A program made the translations under genes and the position numbers. A DNA stretch of 64,000 bases, taken from assembly GCF_006715495.1 (NCBI RefSeq), contig NZ_VFNI01000005.1, positions 372,001 to 436,000 on the forward strand, written 5' to 3'. The DNA comes from Herbaspirillum sp. SJZ106 (GTDB lineage: Bacteria; Pseudomonadota; Gammaproteobacteria; Burkholderiales; Burkholderiaceae_D). Within the stretch, counting starts at the first letter, position 1, and the number at the start of each line of letters is the position of its first letter. The notes beneath the pieces are model-generated. The model saw nothing but the letters and a program-made list of their open reading frames with translations, ran no database searches and had not been told where the DNA came from. This document shows, piece by piece, positions 9,632-17,593 of the stretch.

Positions 9632-10645
9632 GTGAGCTCCAGCGCACCGAAGAAAACCGCATCCACCCAGCCCAGGCGCGTGGTGCTGCTGGCCTACGAA
9701 GGCATGAACCTGCTCGACCTGTCCGGCCCGCTGCAGGTGTTCGCCACCACCAACCGGCTTGCCGGCGAGGCCGGCCCGTATCGTCTGCATGTGGTGTCGG
9801 CCAGCGGCGGCAGCATTGTCACCGGCGCCGGCTTGCCGGTAGCCACGCAATCGCTGGCGGCGCTGGATGCCGAGCTGGAATCCGGGCCCGGCATCCATAC
9901 GTTGATTTCTCCCGGCGGCAGCACCGGCGAAACCTTCGCTACCGATGCCGCGCTGGTGCAATGGATACGCCGCCGCGCGCCGCAGGCGCAGCGGGTGTGT
10001 TCGGTCTGCACCGGCGCCTTCCATTTGGCCGAGGCGGGCATCCTGGATGGTTTGCGCGTGACCACGCACTGGAATTGGGCCGCACAATTGCAGCGGCAAT
10101 ATCCGCGCCTGGAAGTGGATGCGGAACCGATTTTCATCCGCCAAGGGCATATCTGGACCTCGGCCGGCGTGACTGCCGGCATCGACCTGGCGCTGGCCCT
10201 GGTGGAACAGGATGGCGGGCACCGGCAAGCCATCGCCACGGCGCGCCAGTTGGTGATGTTCATCAAGCGCCCGGGCGGGCAATCCCAGTTCAGCATGCCG
10301 CTGGCCTCGCAATCGGCGGGCGCGGGGCGCTTTGCCGAGCTGCATGCCTGGATTGCCGCCCATCTCGGGGATGACCTGCGGGTGGAAAACCTGGCGCGCT
10401 ACGTCAACATGAGCCCGCGCACCTTTGCCCGCGCCTACGTCGCCGAGCTTGGGCGCACCCCGGCGCGCACGGTGGAACTGATGCGGCTGGAAGCCGCCCG
10501 GCGCGCGCTGGAAGAAACTTCGCTGCCCCTCAAGCGCATCGCCACCGATGCCGGGTATGGCGAAGAACAGAACCTGCGCCGCGTGTTCCAGCGCCAGCTG
10601 GGCGTGAGCCCGGCGCAGTACCGCGAGCGCTTTGCCGCGCATTGA
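9632..10645 (+). CDS. GlxA-family transcriptional regulator (DJ-1/PfpI-like domain plus AraC HTH)
   Basis: A regulator of about 337 residues. The N-terminal DJ-1/PfpI-like domain holds the nucleophile-elbow cysteine in VCSVCTGAFHLAEAG. The C-terminal AraC DNA-binding domain has two helix-turn-helix motifs: VENLARYVNMSPRTFARAY, then LKRIATDAGYGEEQNLRRVF. I chose GTG 9632 as the start because GAGG lies just before it and homology begins soon after (PRRVVLLAYEGMNLLDLSGP); an ATG at 9578 would add 18 residues. GlxA-type proteins control metabolism of quaternary amines or amino acids, or efflux. The likely target here is the upstream MFS gene. Confidence 0.82.
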   Translation: MSSSAPKKTASTQPRRVVLLAYEGMNLLDLSGPLQVFATTNRLAGEAGPYRLHVVSASGGSIVTGAGLPVATQSLAALDAELESGPGIHTLISPGGSTGETFATDAALVQWIRRRAPQAQRVCSVCTGAFHLAEAGILDGLRVTTHWNWAAQLQRQYPRLEVDAEPIFIRQGHIWTSAGVTAGIDLALALVEQDGGHRQAIATARQLVMFIKRPGGQSQFSMPLASQSAGAGRFAELHAWIAAHLGDDLRVENLARYVNMSPRTFARAYVAELGRTPARTVELMRLEAARRALEETSLPLKRIATDAGYGEEQNLRRVFQRQLGVSPAQYRERFAAH

Positions 10646-10660
10646 GCGCGAGCGGGCCGA

Positions 10661-11578
10661 TCATGGCTTGAGCGGTTCCAGCGTGTTGAGCGCGGCCAAT
10701 GAGTCGAGCCACCACGACAGCGCCGGTCCGGCGCGATAGTCGGGCTTGTAGACGCATTGCACCGGCAGTTCGGAACCCTGCGGCGGATGGTGGATGGTGG
10801 CGATGCTCACCAGCCGGCCGCTAGCGATGTCGTCCTGCACCACATGCAGCGGCATGTTGCCCCAGCCCATGCCGGCGCGCAGCAGCGCATGCTTGGTGCC
10901 GAGGTCGCTCATGCGCCAGGTCAGCCGCGAATGCACCGAGAAATCCTGGCGCGCGGTCAGTTCGCTGCGGTCCGACAGCACCAGTTGGGTCTGCTGCAAC
11001 AGCAGCTTTTCGGATATCCGCCCCTTGACCTGCGCCAGCGGGTGGTGCGGCGCCACGACCGCCACCAGCTTCACGCTGGGCAGGGTGATGCGCAGCAGGT
11101 TGGGCGGGGTGGTCGGCAAGGTGCCGAGGATGCCCAGCATGGCGCGCCCGTCCAGCACGCGTTCGGCCACCGCGCCCAGCGCTTCGATATCCAGCCGCAC
11201 CGTGACCGCCGGAAAGGCATCGCGGAAACGCTGGAGCAAATCCACCAGGCAAGCCGTGGGAAAGAACACGTCGACCGCCAGCGCCACTTCCAGCTCTTGT
11301 CCCTTGGCATACGAACTGGCGCGCACCTGCAGCGAATCCACATGGTCCAGTACCTGGCGCGCGTCAGCCAGCAGCGCTATGCCGGGGCCGGTCAGTTGCG
11401 GCCGGTAGCCGCTGCGGTCGAACAAGGCGACGCCCAGTTGTTCTTCCAGCGTGGCGATGGCATAGCTGACCGCCGACTGCGCCCGCGCCAGCTTGCGGGC
11501 CGCCGCCAGGAAGCTGCCGCTGTCGGCGACCTGGGCGAAGACCCGCAACTGGTCCAGGGAGAGGCGTTCGATGTTCAT
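10661..11578 (-). CDS. LysR-family transcriptional regulator (DoxX/pirin unit)
   Basis: A 305-residue LysR regulator with the N-terminal winged helix (LDQLRVFAQVADSGSFLAAARKLARAQSAVSYAIATLEEQLGVALFDR is the conserved region, residues 8-55) and a two-lobe effector domain. The ATG at 11578 has a GGAGC ribosome site and is preferred to an in-frame TTG five codons upstream. It is divergent from the doxX-pirin-pirin operon and separated from it by an AT-rich region with two inverted repeats. The LysR/DoxX/pirin arrangement is common in proteobacteria and suggests this protein controls the operon in response to redox or aromatic stress. Confidence 0.88.
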   Translation of the reverse strand: MNIERLSLDQLRVFAQVADSGSFLAAARKLARAQSAVSYAIATLEEQLGVALFDRSGYRPQLTGPGIALLADARQVLDHVDSLQVRASSYAKGQELEVALAVDVFFPTACLVDLLQRFRDAFPAVTVRLDIEALGAVAERVLDGRAMLGILGTLPTTPPNLLRITLPSVKLVAVVAPHHPLAQVKGRISEKLLLQQTQLVLSDRSELTARQDFSVHSRLTWRMSDLGTKHALLRAGMGWGNMPLHVVQDDIASGRLVSIATIHHPPQGSELPVQCVYKPDYRAGPALSWWLDSLAALNTLEPLKP

Positions 11579-11595
11579 GGTAGCGGCTCCCAACT

Positions 11596-11633
11596 ATATC
11601 TAATAATCAGATATTGATTATATAAAGATAATC
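11596..11633. promoter_or_regulatory. LysR-type operator region between LysR gene and doxX
   Basis: Two adjacent inverted repeats lie just upstream of the LysR start codon: ATATCT-N7-AGATAT (11596-11614) and GATTAT-N6-ATAATC (11616-11633). The first fits the T-N11-A LysR box. The surrounding 60 bases are strikingly AT-rich, as expected of a shared divergent promoter. Confidence 0.6.
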
Positions 11634-11766
11634 TGTTTTGTTTGTCGGGAATTTTGCTTATTCTGTCGCTACCGGTTGCAGCAAGACAGGCCACCGGGAA
11701 AAACGACAACCGGCGGAGCAACGCCCCGAAGCATTGCAAACCAAATCCAATACGGAGAGGAACATC

Positions 11767-12162
11767 ATGATCACCAATATCAACACCTATCGCATCGGCC
11801 GCATCCTGCTGGCATCGCTGTTCGTCATTTCCGGCATCTTCAAGATCCTCGGTTTTTCCGGCACGGTCGGCTATTTCACCAGCCTGGGCCTGCCGGTGCC
11901 TACGCTGGCGGTAATCGTGACCATCCTGGTCGAAGTCGGCGGCGGCCTGTTGCTGATGTTCGGCCGCGGCGTCAAGCCGGTGTCGCTGGTGATCGCGCTG
12001 TTCACGGTCGGCGCGACCTTGTCGGCCCACCATTTCTGGACGATGGAAGGCGCTGCCGCACAGGCGCAACTGACCCAGTTCCTGAAGAACCTGTCGCTGA
12101 TCGGCGCCTTGCTGCTGGTGTCGTCGATCGATCCGGAAGCCCAGCCCGAGCGGCCTCACTAA
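11767..12162 (+). CDS. DoxX family membrane protein
   Basis: A 131-residue inner-membrane protein with four hydrophobic helices. It carries the DoxX pattern IGRILLASLFVISGIFKI at the start and VGGGLLLMFGR in the middle. DoxX proteins are small quinone- or thiol-linked membrane proteins associated with oxidative stress and with thiosulfate oxidation in archaea; the role here is not established. A GGAGAGG ribosome site (11754-11760) precedes the ATG. It is the first gene of the operon doxX-pirin-pirin. Confidence 0.85.
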   Translation: MITNINTYRIGRILLASLFVISGIFKILGFSGTVGYFTSLGLPVPTLAVIVTILVEVGGGLLLMFGRGVKPVSLVIALFTVGATLSAHHFWTMEGAAAQAQLTQFLKNLSLIGALLLVSSIDPEAQPERPH

Positions 12163-12293
12163 ATCGTTGTCTGCGCCTGGCGCATCGCCGGCCGGGCGCA
12201 GCAAACAGCATTGCATGAAATTGAATGACCCAGGCAGCCCTCCATGCGCATGACATTGGCGCATGAAGCGGAGGCACCCAAGGAGAAAGCACC

Positions 12294-13163
12294 ATGAGCA
12301 CCCCCTATACCCGCCAGATCGAACGACTCGTCAACGGCATCCCGACCCAGGATGGCGCCGGCGTCAGCCTCACCCGCGTGCTGACCCATGACCTGCAACG
12401 TCGCCTGGATCCGTTCCTGATGCTGGACGCTTTCCACTCGGACGAGCCTGGCGACTACCTGGCCGGTTTCCCCGACCATCCGCACCGCGGCTTCGAGACC
12501 GTGACCTACATGCTGGCCGGCCGCATGCGCCATCGCGACAACGCCGGCAATGAAGGTTTGCTGGAACCGGGCGGCATGCAGTGGATGACCGCCGGCCGCG
12601 GCCTGGTGCACTCCGAGTTGCCGGAGCAGGAAAACGGCCTGATGAGCGGTTTCCAGCTGTGGGTCAACCTGGCCGGCCGCGACAAGATGATCGATCCCGG
12701 CTACAGCGACATCCCGTCGGCCGGCATCCCCGAGGTATCGCCGCAGCCCGGCGCGAAGGTGCGCGTGCTGGCGGGCGACGCTTTCGGCACGGCCGGCGCG
12801 ATCCACCGCGACACCACCGAGCCGCTGTACCTGGACATCGCGCTGGAGGCGGGCGTGGCCATCGACCTGCCGATCCCGGCCACGCACAATGCCTTCCTGT
12901 ATGTGTATGAAGGCAAGCTGGCCGTCGGCGCCGAAGGCGGAGAGCGCGGTGAGCGCCGGATGGCCGATGCCGGCCGCATGGCGGTGCTCAACAATGCCGC
13001 CGGCGCGGCCGGGGTGTCGGTGCAGGCAGAGCAGGGCAGCCGTTTCCTGCTGATCGCAGGCAAGCCCCTGAATGAGCCGATTGCGCAATGGGGGCCGTTC
13101 GTGATGAATACCCGCGAGCAGGTCGAGCAAGCCATCGAGGATTTCCGCGCCGGCCGTTTTTAA
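12294..13163 (+). CDS. Pirin family protein 1
   Basis: A 289-residue bicupin of the pirin family. The N-terminal cupin has the metal ligands in the segment PDHPHRGFETVTYMLAG (two His), followed by GRGLVHSELPEQE (His and Glu). Some pirins act as quercetin 2,3-dioxygenases, others as redox-sensing cofactors. An AAGGAG ribosome site precedes ATG 12294. It is followed 93 bases later by a second, clearly distinct pirin, so the operon carries two paralogues. Which activity applies is unknown. Confidence 0.88.
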   Translation: MSTPYTRQIERLVNGIPTQDGAGVSLTRVLTHDLQRRLDPFLMLDAFHSDEPGDYLAGFPDHPHRGFETVTYMLAGRMRHRDNAGNEGLLEPGGMQWMTAGRGLVHSELPEQENGLMSGFQLWVNLAGRDKMIDPGYSDIPSAGIPEVSPQPGAKVRVLAGDAFGTAGAIHRDTTEPLYLDIALEAGVAIDLPIPATHNAFLYVYEGKLAVGAEGGERGERRMADAGRMAVLNNAAGAAGVSVQAEQGSRFLLIAGKPLNEPIAQWGPFVMNTREQVEQAIEDFRAGRF

Positions 13164-13256
13164 GCGGATTTCCGAACGGACATTCCGCCTCCGACAATAT
13201 CCGCGGGCGCCCGAGTGGGCGTCCGCCATCCGTCATCTGCCATCAGGGAGTACTGC

Positions 13257-14135
13257 ATGAGCAACATCCGCCACAAGATCCACGGCCTGACCCGCGACAT
13301 CGGCTTTCCTGTACGCCGCCTGCTGCCGTCGGCCGCCGCCCGTACCGTCGGCCCATTCGTGTTCTTCGATCACATGGGGCCGGTCGAATTCGACGCCGGC
13401 ACCACCGAAGGCGATGTCCGCCCGCACCCGCACATCGGCCTGGCCACCGTGACCTACCTGTTCTCCGGCGCCATGATGCACCGCGACAGCCTGGGCGTGG
13501 TCCAGCGCATCACGCCGGGCGCGGTGAACTGGATGGCTTCCGGGCGCGGCATCGTCCATTCCGAGCGTGTGCCCGACGATATCCGCGAGCAGAAGGTGCC
13601 GGTGCATGGCTTGCAGATGTGGGTGGCCCTGCCGGCCGACCAGGAAGACAGCGCGCCGTTGTTCCGCCACTATGCTTCCGAAGATATGCCGGTGGCCGAA
13701 GTCGGCGGCGCCAGGCTGCATGTGCTGGCCGGCTCGGCCTTCGGCGTTACTTCGCCGGTGGCGACCGCCAGCCCGACGCTGTACGTGGCCGGCAGCGTGG
13801 AGAAGGGCGCGCAGTTGGAGATTGCGGCCGAGGTTGCCGAGCGCGCCGTCTATGTCGTCAAGGGCGATGTGTCGCTGGATGGCGAGTCCCTGGAGGCCGG
13901 CACGCTGGCCATCCTGGAGCCGGGCGCCGCGGTCGCGCTCAAGGCCGGCGGTGATGCCGTCTTCATGCTGCTGGGCGGCGAGCCGCTGGATGGCCCGCGT
14001 TTCGTGTGGTGGAATTTCGTTTCCACGTCGAAAGACAAGATCGAAGCCGCCAAAACCGCCTGGAATGCGCGCGACAAGAGCGTGTTCCCGGACATCCCCG
14101 GCGAGACCGAATGGATTCCGCTGCCGGCGCATTGA
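13257..14135 (+). CDS. Pirin family protein 2
   Basis: A 292-residue bicupin pirin. The metal-binding N-terminal cupin has RPHPHIGLATVTYLFSG and GRGIVHSERVPDD. It differs from the first pirin throughout and belongs to the subgroup that keeps PFVFFDHMGP before the cupin, so the pair is not a recent duplication. A GGGAG ribosome site precedes ATG 13257. It is the last gene of the operon, closed by the strong bidirectional terminator at 14161-14195. Confidence 0.88.
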   Translation: MSNIRHKIHGLTRDIGFPVRRLLPSAAARTVGPFVFFDHMGPVEFDAGTTEGDVRPHPHIGLATVTYLFSGAMMHRDSLGVVQRITPGAVNWMASGRGIVHSERVPDDIREQKVPVHGLQMWVALPADQEDSAPLFRHYASEDMPVAEVGGARLHVLAGSAFGVTSPVATASPTLYVAGSVEKGAQLEIAAEVAERAVYVVKGDVSLDGESLEAGTLAILEPGAAVALKAGGDAVFMLLGGEPLDGPRFVWWNFVSTSKDKIEAAKTAWNARDKSVFPDIPGETEWIPLPAH

Positions 14136-14160
14136 GCAGATCGGCTGCATGAAAAAGAAA

Positions 14161-14195
14161 ACCGCCTGCCGCAGTCGATGCGGCAGGCGGTTTTT
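14161..14195. terminator. Bidirectional intrinsic terminator
   Basis: A perfect 13-bp GC-rich stem (ACCGCCTGCCGCA with TGCGGCAGGCGGT), with a 5-base loop, is flanked by an A-run on the left and TTTTT on the right. It can end both the pirin operon and the convergent 96-aa gene. Confidence 0.9.
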
Positions 14196-14210
14196 CATTG
14201 GAAGGAGGCG

Positions 14211-14501
14211 CTACATCAAACCGATGATGCGGCCCATCTCGGCAATGTAGGGGCTGTCTTTCAATACCGCGTTTTCCACGCTGTCGGCGGCCCGGCGCAG
14301 CGACTGCCAGGAGTCGCGCACCGAGCCGGTGTGCGGTTGCGGCGCCGACAAGTGCTCCTTCAGGCGGGCGATGTCTGCGCTCAGTTGTTGCGCGTCAAGG
14401 CTGCCGGGGGGCTGTTTCTGCAATTCCAGTTCAAATTCGTTCACCATCTGCAGCAAGCGCTGGTGATCGAAGTCCGGCGTATCCGTTTGCGTGTCGCTCA
14501 T
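14211..14501 (-). CDS. Small acidic helical protein, unknown function (96 aa)
   Basis: A 96-residue acidic protein, mostly predicted helix, with a first amphipathic helix around FDHQRLLQMVNEFELELQKQ and a final hydrophobic stretch IAEMGRIIGLM. No signal peptide or catalytic motif is visible. The layout (N-terminal coiled segment, short linker, C-terminal helix) loosely resembles DUF4404-type proteins, but I cannot assign it. The ATG at 14501 follows AGGAGA. It ends on the bidirectional terminator shared with the pirin operon. Confidence 0.65.
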   Translation of the reverse strand: MSDTQTDTPDFDHQRLLQMVNEFELELQKQPPGSLDAQQLSADIARLKEHLSAPQPHTGSVRDSWQSLRRAADSVENAVLKDSPYIAEMGRIIGLM

Positions 14502-14718
14502 CTTTTCTCCTTCGGTTGTTGGCCGTTCCCCATCATAGCCAGAATGTGGCAGTGCCGGCGAAAAAAGCTGTCGGGAGTTTGCCCGGCATCAAATGCCGTC
14601 GATTGGTTGGTTGCCGCCTGAAAAGGCAAGTTCCCCAAGCGCTGCGGCAGTACGCTTGCTACACTGGCGGCTGTTTCCGGCGGAGCCCCCATGGCGCCGC
14701 CATTCTTATTGCCAATTA

Positions 14719-15888
14719 ATGACCTTATCCCAAAATTTAGCTCCCCACATCGCATGGCAGGCCGACGGCGCGCAGCACACGCTGCCCTGGCACTCGGAAG
14801 CCGGCAACGGCCCGCCCAAACGCGTGGTGGAGGCGGATGACCAGATCCCGGCCGACACCGCCTACAAGTTGGCTTGCGAAGGCACCGGCCTGTTGTGGCG
14901 CGGCGACTTCCAGAACGCGCGCCTGTTGCTGCAAGCCCTGGGCCGCCGCGTCGACCGCGCACGCGAGCGGGCCGATGCCAAGGCAGCCGACAAGGCCACC
15001 GCAGCGCAGCCGGCACAGGCATTCCACCACCAGCGGCAGATGCAGGCGCAGCGCGCGCGCATCCTGGGCATGCTGCTGATTCCCTTCGATCCCGGTTTCA
15101 GCATCCCGCTGCGGCGCGCGCCAGATGTGCGCGATGCCTGCGCAGAAGCCTATGGGCCGCAATTGGGCGCGCAGCCGTTCGCCGCCTCGCTGCGCGAACT
15201 GCAGGGCCTGATCGGCGCCCATGAGTGGCGCAAGAAGGGGGTTGAGATCGCGTCATTGGGCGCCCGCATCCATCCTTACTACGGCGTGTTCTCGCCGGTG
15301 CGCGGGGAATACGTCGACCTGGTGGCGCAGGCGCCGCTGCCATCGACCGCGCTGGCGTTCGATGTCGGCGTGGGCAGCGGGGTCTTGTCGGCAGTGCTGG
15401 CCCGGCGCGGCGTGCGCAAGGTGGTAGCGACCGACATGGATGAGCGCGCCTTGGCATGCGCGCGCGAAAACCTGAACCGCCTGGGTTTGCTGGCGCAGGT
15501 GCAATTGCACAAGGCCGACCTGTTTCCGGAAGGCCGCGCGCCGCTGATCGTCTGCAATCCGCCCTGGCTGCCGGCGCGCCCCAGTTCGCCCATCGAGCAC
15601 GCCGTCTACGATCCGGACAGCAGCATGCTGCTGGGCTTCCTCAACGGCCTGGCCCGGCACCTGGAGCCGGGCGGCGAAGGCTGGCTGATCATGTCCGATT
15701 TTGCCGAACACCTGGGCTTGCGCGCCCCCGGCATGCTGGCCGAAGCGATCGCCGCCGCCGGCCTGGAAGTGGCCGGCCGCATCGACACCAAGCCGCGCCA
15801 CGGCAAGGCCGCCGACCGCGACGATCCGCTGTACGCGGCGCGCAGCAAGGAAACCACTACCTTGTGGCGCTTGAAGGCGCGCGCCTGA
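14719..15888 (+). CDS. Class I SAM-dependent methyltransferase (N5-glutamine/RNA type)
   Basis: A 389-residue methyltransferase. The Rossmann domain in the second half has the SAM motif DVGVGSGVLSAVLARRG (about residues 215-231), an acidic loop VVATDMDERAL, and the NPPW catalytic signature in VCNPPWLPARP. This signature is found in enzymes that methylate planar amide or amine nitrogens, such as PrmC, RsmC and RlmG. The first 200 residues form a separate helical domain with low-complexity Ala/Arg/Gln segments around residues 75-110 and no known motif. The ATG at 14719 is chosen by where the protein-like sequence begins; no strong ribosome site is seen. The substrate is unknown. Confidence 0.8.
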   Translation: MTLSQNLAPHIAWQADGAQHTLPWHSEAGNGPPKRVVEADDQIPADTAYKLACEGTGLLWRGDFQNARLLLQALGRRVDRARERADAKAADKATAAQPAQAFHHQRQMQAQRARILGMLLIPFDPGFSIPLRRAPDVRDACAEAYGPQLGAQPFAASLRELQGLIGAHEWRKKGVEIASLGARIHPYYGVFSPVRGEYVDLVAQAPLPSTALAFDVGVGSGVLSAVLARRGVRKVVATDMDERALACARENLNRLGLLAQVQLHKADLFPEGRAPLIVCNPPWLPARPSSPIEHAVYDPDSSMLLGFLNGLARHLEPGGEGWLIMSDFAEHLGLRAPGMLAEAIAAAGLEVAGRIDTKPRHGKAADRDDPLYAARSKETTTLWRLKARA

Positions 15889-15916
15889 TTATCTTGTCAA
15901 ACCGAGGGGGACCACG

Positions 15917-16378
15917 ATGAACGCCAATGCCATCCATGCCGTATTCCTGCGCGGTGCTGCCATTGCGCTGGCGCTGGCTTGCGCGGGACCGGCATCGGCC
16001 CAGGTGACCACCCGCGACCTGGGCGGCAGCTATGGCACGCATCATCAGGCCGTTCCTGTCCCGGTACCGATCCCGGTGCCCGATCCGCTGAACCGCAGCC
16101 AGCAGCCGAGCGAGCCGATCACCACTTCCGGCAACAGCTGCGCGTGCCAGGTGGCACAGGCCAGCGGCAGCGCCTGCATGATTTTCCTGCGCACCAATGC
16201 GGCGGACTGGATCGCCAGGAACGCGCCGCAGACCGCCATGCGCTCATCGGCCGGCGGCCGTTTCTACGATGCGCCGTTCAGCCTTGCGGCCAGCGCCTGC
16301 GCCGGGCGCAAGGTGGCGCCGGGCGGCATCAAGGTGCATTGGCTCGATCGCGGCAATGCGATCCTGGAGTGGAAGTAA
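15917..16378 (+). CDS. Small exported protein with a proline-valine repeat, unknown function
   Basis: A 153-residue protein with a typical Sec signal peptide (GAAIALALACAGPASAQ, cleavage near residue 29). A VPVPVPIPVPDP linker follows, then a globular domain with four cysteines (CAC, SACM and ASACAG), which could form disulfides in the periplasm. The ribosome site GAGGGGG precedes ATG 15917. It sits 28 bases after the methyltransferase gene and may be co-transcribed. No family was recognised. Confidence 0.7.
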   Translation: MNANAIHAVFLRGAAIALALACAGPASAQVTTRDLGGSYGTHHQAVPVPVPIPVPDPLNRSQQPSEPITTSGNSCACQVAQASGSACMIFLRTNAADWIARNAPQTAMRSSAGGRFYDAPFSLAASACAGRKVAPGGIKVHWLDRGNAILEWK

Positions 16379-16417
16379 GTTGTCGGCGACGCGGGAGGGA
16401 GGCCAAGCACGCCGCCT

Positions 16418-17347
16418 TCAACGTCCGGCGAATTCCCGCGCCAGTTTGAGGAAGTTCTGCTGCGTCGGCTCGCCCGCCTCGCCGCGGCACACAAGGTTGA
16501 TCGGCGCCAGCAGCGCCGGCCTGGCGTCTTTTACCCGGCAATACACCACGCTCTCGCGGTGAAAGCTCTTCATCGATGCAGGCACCACCGACACGCCCAC
16601 GCCCGCGGCCACCAGGCTGATGTTGGTCAGCATGCGATCGATTTCCAGCGCGATCTTCGGGGTGAAGCCGGCGTTTTCGCAGGCTGCGATCAGATTGGAA
16701 TACATGCCCGGCGCACCGTGGCGGCGCACCAGGATGAATTCCTCCGCAGCCAGCGCGTTCAACGGGATCGAGGGCAGGTTGTCATCGGCCGCCGGCGCGT
16801 CGCGCCGGCCCGCCAGCAGCGGGTGGCCGGCGGGCAGGATCAGCAGCATTTCCTCTTCCAGCAATTCGTGGAAGGCGATGCCTTGCGGCCGGGCCACGGG
16901 CTGGCGCAGGAAGCCGATATCGACCTTGCCGTGCATGATGTCTTCGGTCAGTTCCGCTGCATTGGCTTCGGTCAGCGCCATATGCACGCCGGGATAGGCT
17001 TCGCGGTAGGCGCGGATGATGCCGGGGATCAGGGGATGCGCCGCCGCCGAGCTGGTGAAGCCGATGGCGAGGGTGCCGGCAAAGCCTTGCGCGGCGCGCG
17101 CGGCCTTTTGCGAGGCCAATTCCACGCTATGCAGGATGGCCTTGGCTTCTTCCAGGAAGACCCGCCCGCCGGCGGTCAGGTCGGCGCCCTTGGGATGGCG
17201 GCGCAACAGCTCGAAGCCCAGCTCCTGTTCCAGCAGGCGGATCTGGTGGCTCAGCGGCGGCTGTTGCATGCCCAGCCGTTCGGCGGCGCGGGTAAAGTGC
17301 TGTTCTTCGGCGACCACGAGGAAATAGCGGAGATGGCGCAATTCCAT
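16418..17347 (-). CDS. LysR-family transcriptional regulator (BenM/CatM-like subgroup)
   Basis: A 309-residue LysR regulator beginning MELRHLRYFLVVAEEQHFTRAAERL, which is the start typical of the BenM/CatM/CynR subgroup that responds to carboxylic acid effectors. The effector domain includes GFTSSAAAHPLIPGIIRAYREAYPG (residues 97-121). It is divergent from the DctA-like symporter gene, with a perfect 15-bp palindrome between them. Control of uptake of an organic acid is therefore likely, by inference from position. Confidence 0.87.
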   Translation of the reverse strand: MELRHLRYFLVVAEEQHFTRAAERLGMQQPPLSHQIRLLEQELGFELLRRHPKGADLTAGGRVFLEEAKAILHSVELASQKAARAAQGFAGTLAIGFTSSAAAHPLIPGIIRAYREAYPGVHMALTEANAAELTEDIMHGKVDIGFLRQPVARPQGIAFHELLEEEMLLILPAGHPLLAGRRDAPAADDNLPSIPLNALAAEEFILVRRHGAPGMYSNLIAACENAGFTPKIALEIDRMLTNISLVAAGVGVSVVPASMKSFHRESVVYCRVKDARPALLAPINLVCRGEAGEPTQQNFLKLAREFAGR

Positions 17348-17371
17348 TCTGTCTCCATATTTTGTTTATCT

Positions 17372-17386
17372 GAAAATATTATTTTC
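17372..17386. promoter_or_regulatory. Perfect palindrome GAAAATA-T-TATTTTC, probable LysR operator
   Basis: A perfect 7-1-7 palindrome sits 25 bases upstream of the LysR start in an AT-rich 45-base island. It contains the T-N11-A spacing of LysR boxes. The position fits autoregulation plus control of the divergent symporter. Confidence 0.6.
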
Positions 17387-17593
17387 GATATATTTTACAG
17401 ATCCCATCCGCACTGTGCGCCGCCGGCAATGACGGATATCCCTTAGCGTGCGCGGCAAGCTTGGCCGGTAAACTCCGTGCTGCGGGCCATCGCCAGGATG
17501 GCCGGAAAAAACAAGACACAAGACACACAACACGCAACACCCACGCAACACAACAAGAGGGAGACAGCGCCGTTTCGACGGCGTCCAGCATCG

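Noticed and set aside
17477-17593. An upstream start for the DctA-like symporter at 17477 or 17501
   Set aside because: It would add a low-complexity Thr/Gln/His tail. Family similarity begins right after ATG 17594.
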